Assembly (NCBI GenBank): GCA_005793025.1
Contig: SXQI01000244.1
Span: 1 to 18,709, forward strand
Direction: 5' to 3'
DNA length: 18,709 nucleotides
Source: Verrucomicrobiales bacterium
GTDB taxonomy: Bacteria; Verrucomicrobiota; Verrucomicrobiia; Limisphaerales; SXQI01
How positions within the stretch are numbered: the stretch's first letter is position 1; every line of letters starts with the position of its first letter. The position numbers and the translations under genes were made by a program. The notes below the pieces were generated by a model. That model was not told where the DNA came from and did not search any database. It saw only the letters and a list, made by a program, of their open reading frames with translations. This document shows, piece after piece, positions 15,425 through 18,709 of this stretch.

Positions 15425-15564
15425 TCCAAGCCTAGACAATCGCCATGTTCACAAGATGTTCGATTCCCAAGCCCTAGCGCTAAACTTCCAATCTGAATAG
15501 TTTTCACACGACACTGAGGCCATTTCTCCTTTTCCTGTTCGGGAAACACTGGTAAAGAGTGGTT

Positions 15565-16380
15565 ATGGGTTCACCCTACAACGTTGGCTTTCTTGGAGCA
15601 GGGCGGATGGCGTCGGCGTTGGCCGGCGGTTTTTTACGAGCAGGTCTGACTACTCCCGAGCGATTGTTTGCAAGCGATGTCCATGAAGCGGCGCGTGCAA
15701 ACTTTTCGAAAACTCTCAGCGGGGTGGTGACAGGAGACAACCTGCAGGTTGTTCAGGCTTCAGACATCCTGATCCTCGCGGTCAAACCCAACCAGATCGA
15801 GAGCTTGCTCACGGAGATCGCCCCGGCACTCCGCCCGACGCATCTGCTGATTTCGATCGCCGCCGGGATCACCTTGGCAAGGATGGAGGCCGTCCTACCT
15901 GCTCAAACGCGATTAGTGCGCGTGATGCCGAACACCCCTGCTCTCGTAGGAGCTTCGGCTTCGGGTTATGCGTTGAATCATGCTGCAACGGTTCAGGATG
16001 CTGCGTTAGCTCAACAACTCTTAGGTGCAGTAGGGTTGGCATTCCAAGTGAAGGAATCGCTCATCGATGCGGTCACTGGATTGAGCGGTAGCGGTCCTGC
16101 ATACGCTTATTTGATGATCGAGTCCCTGAGCGACGGCGGCGTGGCAGCTGGCCTCCCACGCGAGGTCGCGACTCAACTTGCGGCTCAGACATTGCTGGGT
16201 GCCGCCAAAATGGTTCTTGAGACGGGTCAACACCCCGGCGCGTTGAAGGACGCGGTCACCAGTCCCGGCGGAACAACGATTGAAGGGATTCACGAGTTGG
16301 AGAAAGGTGGTTTGCGAGCTGCGTTGATCAATGCCGTCAGAGCTTCTGCTGAGAAATCGAATCGACTCGGCCAAGGATAG
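15565..16380 (+). CDS. proC: pyrroline-5-carboxylate reductase
   Basis: ProC reduces 1-pyrroline-5-carboxylate to proline with NAD(P)H, the last step of proline synthesis, in the cytoplasm. From ATG at 15565 it is 271 residues, the normal family length; GTG at 15559 is an alternative only two codons upstream. Visible: the dinucleotide-binding loop GFLGAGRMASALAGG (8-22); DILILAVKPNQ; LLISIAAGITLARME; RVMPNTPALVGAS; and the C-terminal signature region GLSGSGPAYAYLMIESLSDGG, followed by LKDAVTSPGGTTIEGIHELE, matching the family's conserved S-G-S-G-P-A-Y and S-P-G-G-T-T. The stop is followed one base later by the ATG of the AI-2E family gene, so the two are probably one operon. Upstream, 15425-15564 shows nothing I can name. 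Confidence 0.96.
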   Translation: MGSPYNVGFLGAGRMASALAGGFLRAGLTTPERLFASDVHEAARANFSKTLSGVVTGDNLQVVQASDILILAVKPNQIESLLTEIAPALRPTHLLISIAAGITLARMEAVLPAQTRLVRVMPNTPALVGASASGYALNHAATVQDAALAQQLLGAVGLAFQVKESLIDAVTGLSGSGPAYAYLMIESLSDGGVAAGLPREVATQLAAQTLLGAAKMVLETGQHPGALKDAVTSPGGTTIEGIHELEKGGLRAALINAVRASAEKSNRLGQG

Positions 16381-16381
16381 T

Positions 16382-17530
16382 ATGGCGTTTCCCTCCCCAA
16401 CAGAAAAACAGGCCAAAATCCTCTGGCTTTCCCTCACCCTGTTGGCGGTAGCGGTTCTGCTGGCTCTGGTGGTTGCATTTGCTTGGTTGCTTGGATGGGT
16501 GCTGCGGGAGCTTTCCTCCGTTTTATTTCCGCTCGCCATCGCAGGGATCATCGCCTACTTGCTGGATCCCGTAGTCGATTTTCTGGAGCGGAAGCGAATG
16601 AATCGAACTTGGGCTATCATGACCGTTTTCCTTTTCGGTCTGGTTCTGGTCGGTTTAGCGGTGGGGTTGGTAGTTCCAAAACTCGTCGTGGAAACCCAAC
16701 AACTCCTTACTCGCGCACCGGATGATGCTCAAACTGCGGTCAAATGGGCTCAGGATTGGTTGCAACGGAGCACCCTAGGGGCTAGAGCGAAGGAGGCATT
16801 ACAGTCGGATTTTGGAAGTGATATCGCGGGGTGGTTACAAAAAGCCCTCCCGGTGATCTCGGAGTGGATAATCAAACAGATGAACCGATTTGCTTCATGG
16901 ATCGGCTTGTTTGTGGGGCTCAGTTTAGTTCCAGTTTATTTGTTCTATTTCCTGAAGGAAAAAAGCGGGATTTCGAAACAATGGACTGATTATTTGCCCG
17001 TGCAGGACTCGTGGCTCAAGGATGAGCTAGTTTTTGTCCTCCGTGCGATCAACGATTATCTCATCGTTTTCTTCAGGGCACAATTCCTCGTAGCCATGTC
17101 CGATGGTGTCTTGCTGATGATCGGCTTTTCTATCGTTGGTCTCAACTACGCTATTCTCCTTGGATTGGTTGCAGGGTTGCTGAGCATCATCCCCTATCTA
17201 GGAATCACGCTGAGCCTGATACCTACCGTAATTCTCGCCGCCGTACAATTCCAAGATTGGCAGCACCCAGCAGGGATCGCTGCTGTTTTTATTGTTGTTC
17301 ACTTACTCGAGGGCTATGTCATCGCACCGAAAATTATGGGTGAACGAGTGGGACTTCACCCATTGACGATCATCATTGCGGTGATGGTGGGTATCGAATT
17401 GATGGGAGGAGTTTTGGGTGGACTATTGGCGATTCCTCTCACGGCAGCATTGCGAGTGGTCATGTTCCGATATGTCTGGCGACATCGAAACACGTCCGGG
17501 TTGGAATCCCTCCCGCAAAGCCCCAGTTAA
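16382..17530 (+). CDS. AI-2E/PerM family membrane protein
   Basis: A 382-residue inner-membrane protein of the AI-2E transporter (PerM/YdgG/TqsA) family. Members have been linked to autoinducer-2 export and to ion or solute transport, so the substrate cannot be named. ATG at 16382 is chosen over an in-frame start inside proC (16331) because it begins one base after the proC stop. Membrane segments: about 13-40 (LWLSLTLLAVAVLLALVVAF), 45-65 (SVLFPLAIAGIIAYLLDPVV, with the family's LDP), 77-100, then a long amphipathic central part (about 100-170), 180-200 (WIGLFVGLSLVPVYLFYFL, with the P-x-x-x-Y pattern), and several in the C-terminal half, including LNYAILLGLVAGLLSIIPYLG and GVLGGLLAIPLTAALRV, with the conserved I-P-Y-x-G and G-x-x-x-A-I-P. 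Convergent with lysS, sharing a TTAA for the two stops. Confidence 0.92.
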   Translation: MAFPSPTEKQAKILWLSLTLLAVAVLLALVVAFAWLLGWVLRELSSVLFPLAIAGIIAYLLDPVVDFLERKRMNRTWAIMTVFLFGLVLVGLAVGLVVPKLVVETQQLLTRAPDDAQTAVKWAQDWLQRSTLGARAKEALQSDFGSDIAGWLQKALPVISEWIIKQMNRFASWIGLFVGLSLVPVYLFYFLKEKSGISKQWTDYLPVQDSWLKDELVFVLRAINDYLIVFFRAQFLVAMSDGVLLMIGFSIVGLNYAILLGLVAGLLSIIPYLGITLSLIPTVILAAVQFQDWQHPAGIAAVFIVVHLLEGYVIAPKIMGERVGLHPLTIIIAVMVGIELMGGVLGGLLAIPLTAALRVVMFRYVWRHRNTSGLESLPQSPS

Positions 17531-18709
17531 CCTTCGTTTGAATTGTCCCCCGCCCAGATCACTTTGGTGTGGGTGTGCGGATTTGCTAGCTTGATTGGCT
17601 CGACCACAAGGGTATCAACGATGTCCGCCAATTTCCTTGTTTCGAGTTTCATCTCTGGCTTCGTTTCCATCGCAGCCGTATATCCCGAAAGATGGATCAC
17701 ACCGTGATTTGCGATTCCTTCCAATTCGAGATGACCTGAAACACGAGTTCGCTTGCCCGCAGGGAACATACGGACATGCGGCTTGATGGAGACCTTGGAG
17801 GTTGGCATCAACGAACCCTCCGTCAACATTGCCTTAAATTCCTCAAGAGTCAGTGCTAGATCCTCTACAGGAGCCACCGGACGTTCCTCAACACCATAAG
17901 TAGCGGCATTAAATGATGAAATCGACGGCTTCATTAACGGGAAGAAAATGACGTCATCGATATTCTCCTGCTCCGTAAAAATCATTGCCATGCGTTCCAA
18001 CCCGGGCCCAATTCCTGTCGTTGGTGGGAGTCCGTATTCCAGTGCTTCTATAAAATCCAAATCAAGTGCGTGGAATTCACCGCTGTCGCGCTCCTCAGGC
18101 CGATAACGTTTTTTCCAAGTAGCGAACAAACTTACTGGATCATTTTGTTCCGACCAATTGTCGCCACATTCCATCCCGGCGATAAAAATCTCGAACCGTT
18201 CGACAAATCGAGGATCCGAAGCCATGGGTTTGGCCAACGGTGATATTTCGATCGGGTGTCCGTAAACAAGAGTCGGCTCGATCAAGGAAGGCTCCACTGC
18301 CACCTCGAAGGCCCTTACCATGGATTCACCGATCGTTGCAGGCCATTCCGCCTCATCAACCTCCAGCCGACGCAACACATCGTGCGCCTCAGCGACGGTT
18401 GCGAGCGTGCGGAAATCCACACCGGTTTTCTCAAGCACAGTATCCGCCATGGCCAACCGTTTCCAAGGGAGTGCGAAATCGATGGTGTGTCCACGCACGT
18501 TGAACTGAGTTTTCCCGAATGCGGTGGTCGCAATAAAACGGAACATGTCCTCGATCAGGTTCATGTTATACTCGTAGTTCTCGTAGGCCGTCATGGTTTC
18601 CACCATGGAGAACTCAGGATGGTGGCTACGATCGATCCCCTCATTTCGGAAATATCGACCAATTGTATAAACTTTGTCGTAACCCGCAGTGACAAGCCGT
18701 TTCAGATAA
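17527..18709 (-). CDS. lysS: lysyl-tRNA synthetase, class II (partial), with C-terminal extension
   Basis: LysRS charges tRNA-Lys with lysine using ATP. The frame is open to the right edge, so the N-terminal OB-fold anticodon-binding domain and motif 1 are off-window; 393 residues are visible. Motif 2 is YTIGRYFRNEGIDRSHHPEFSM at the very start (18707-18604 region). The lysine-site region reads FIAGMECGDNWSEQNDP, where bacterial enzymes usually have a G-x-E-I-x-N-x-F/Y-S-E-L-N-D-P form. Motif 3 is TGIGPGLERMAMIFT with its arginine, then DDVIFFPLMKP. Bacterial LysRS normally ends just after that point; here about 132 more residues follow (17530-17925), Pro/Glu-rich at first (ERPVAPVEDLALTLEEFK), then beta-rich (KRTRVSGHLELEGI, then GVIHLSGYTAAM, then LVVEPIKL). 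I do not recognise this extension. The first bases also fit the 3' part of a normal catalytic core, so the enzyme is probably active. Confidence 0.94.
   Translation of the reverse strand, partial: YLKRLVTAGYDKVYTIGRYFRNEGIDRSHHPEFSMVETMTAYENYEYNMNLIEDMFRFIATTAFGKTQFNVRGHTIDFALPWKRLAMADTVLEKTGVDFRTLATVAEAHDVLRRLEVDEAEWPATIGESMVRAFEVAVEPSLIEPTLVYGHPIEISPLAKPMASDPRFVERFEIFIAGMECGDNWSEQNDPVSLFATWKKRYRPEERDSGEFHALDLDFIEALEYGLPPTTGIGPGLERMAMIFTEQENIDDVIFFPLMKPSISSFNAATYGVEERPVAPVEDLALTLEEFKAMLTEGSLMPTSKVSIKPHVRMFPAGKRTRVSGHLELEGIANHGVIHLSGYTAAMETKPEMKLETRKLADIVDTLVVEPIKLANPHTHTKVIWAGDNSNEG

Noticed and set aside
11823..15528. 12-base direct repeat AGGCCATTTCTC at 11823 and 15517, flanking the repeat-protein gene
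   Set aside because: By rough calculation several 12-base repeats are expected by chance in 18.7 kb; no transposase or further similarity is present at the two sites.
16021..16551. 176-residue minus-strand frame across proC and the next gene
   Set aside because: Antisense of two clear genes; no recognisable protein features.

Overview
The window reads as two pieces of different origin joined inside a tRNA gene. Bases 1 to about 840 are AT-rich (near 40% GC in lines I counted). They hold the C-terminal half of a Kdo transferase (waaA), an initiator tRNA-fMet, and the 5' part of a second CAT-anticodon tRNA. From the 3' part of that tRNA onward the DNA is near 50% GC or higher, and the gene content is typical of the PVC superphylum, most likely Verrucomicrobiota. 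The signs are a planctomycete-type cytochrome/DUF1549/DUF1553 protein next to a DUF1501 protein, and a large exported Ig/InlB-repeat protein with a C-terminal module common in that phylum. The acceptor stem of the second tRNA does not pair at three central positions. The simplest explanation is a chimeric assembly of two organisms, perhaps a Chlamydiae-like one and a verrucomicrobial one. A real recombination event is less likely but not excluded.

Layout. Left piece: partial waaA, a possible terminator, tRNA-fMet, 5' half of tRNA-Met. Right piece: 3' half of tRNA-Met, then leuB (leucine synthesis). A two-gene unit on the minus strand encodes a DUF362 protein and a CapK/PaaK-like adenylate-forming enzyme, coupled by a GTGA overlap. 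A glycosyltransferase family 4 gene diverges from it, so these three may form a small glycan or cell-surface module. Then come a LapA-like membrane protein and a PduO-type cob(I)alamin adenosyltransferase, followed by the PSCyt1/DUF1549/LamG/DUF1553 and DUF1501 pair, which are exported and probably handle extracellular polymers.

A 345-base gap (11804-12148) holds several perfect inverted repeats and a terminator-like hairpin facing the minus strand. After it lies a 1091-residue exported protein with three tandem 168-174-residue composite repeats. The right end has proC (proline synthesis) one base ahead of an AI-2E/PerM family membrane protein. Convergent to these, and sharing a TTAA stop with the membrane protein, is a partial lysS with an unusual C-terminal extension of about 130 residues.

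I see no CRISPR array, insertion sequence, phage gene or plasmid function. The points most worth checking are the chimeric tRNA, the LysRS extension, the DUF362/CapK/GT4 module, the structured leader before the repeat protein, and the two related beta-rich domains in that protein's C-terminal part.
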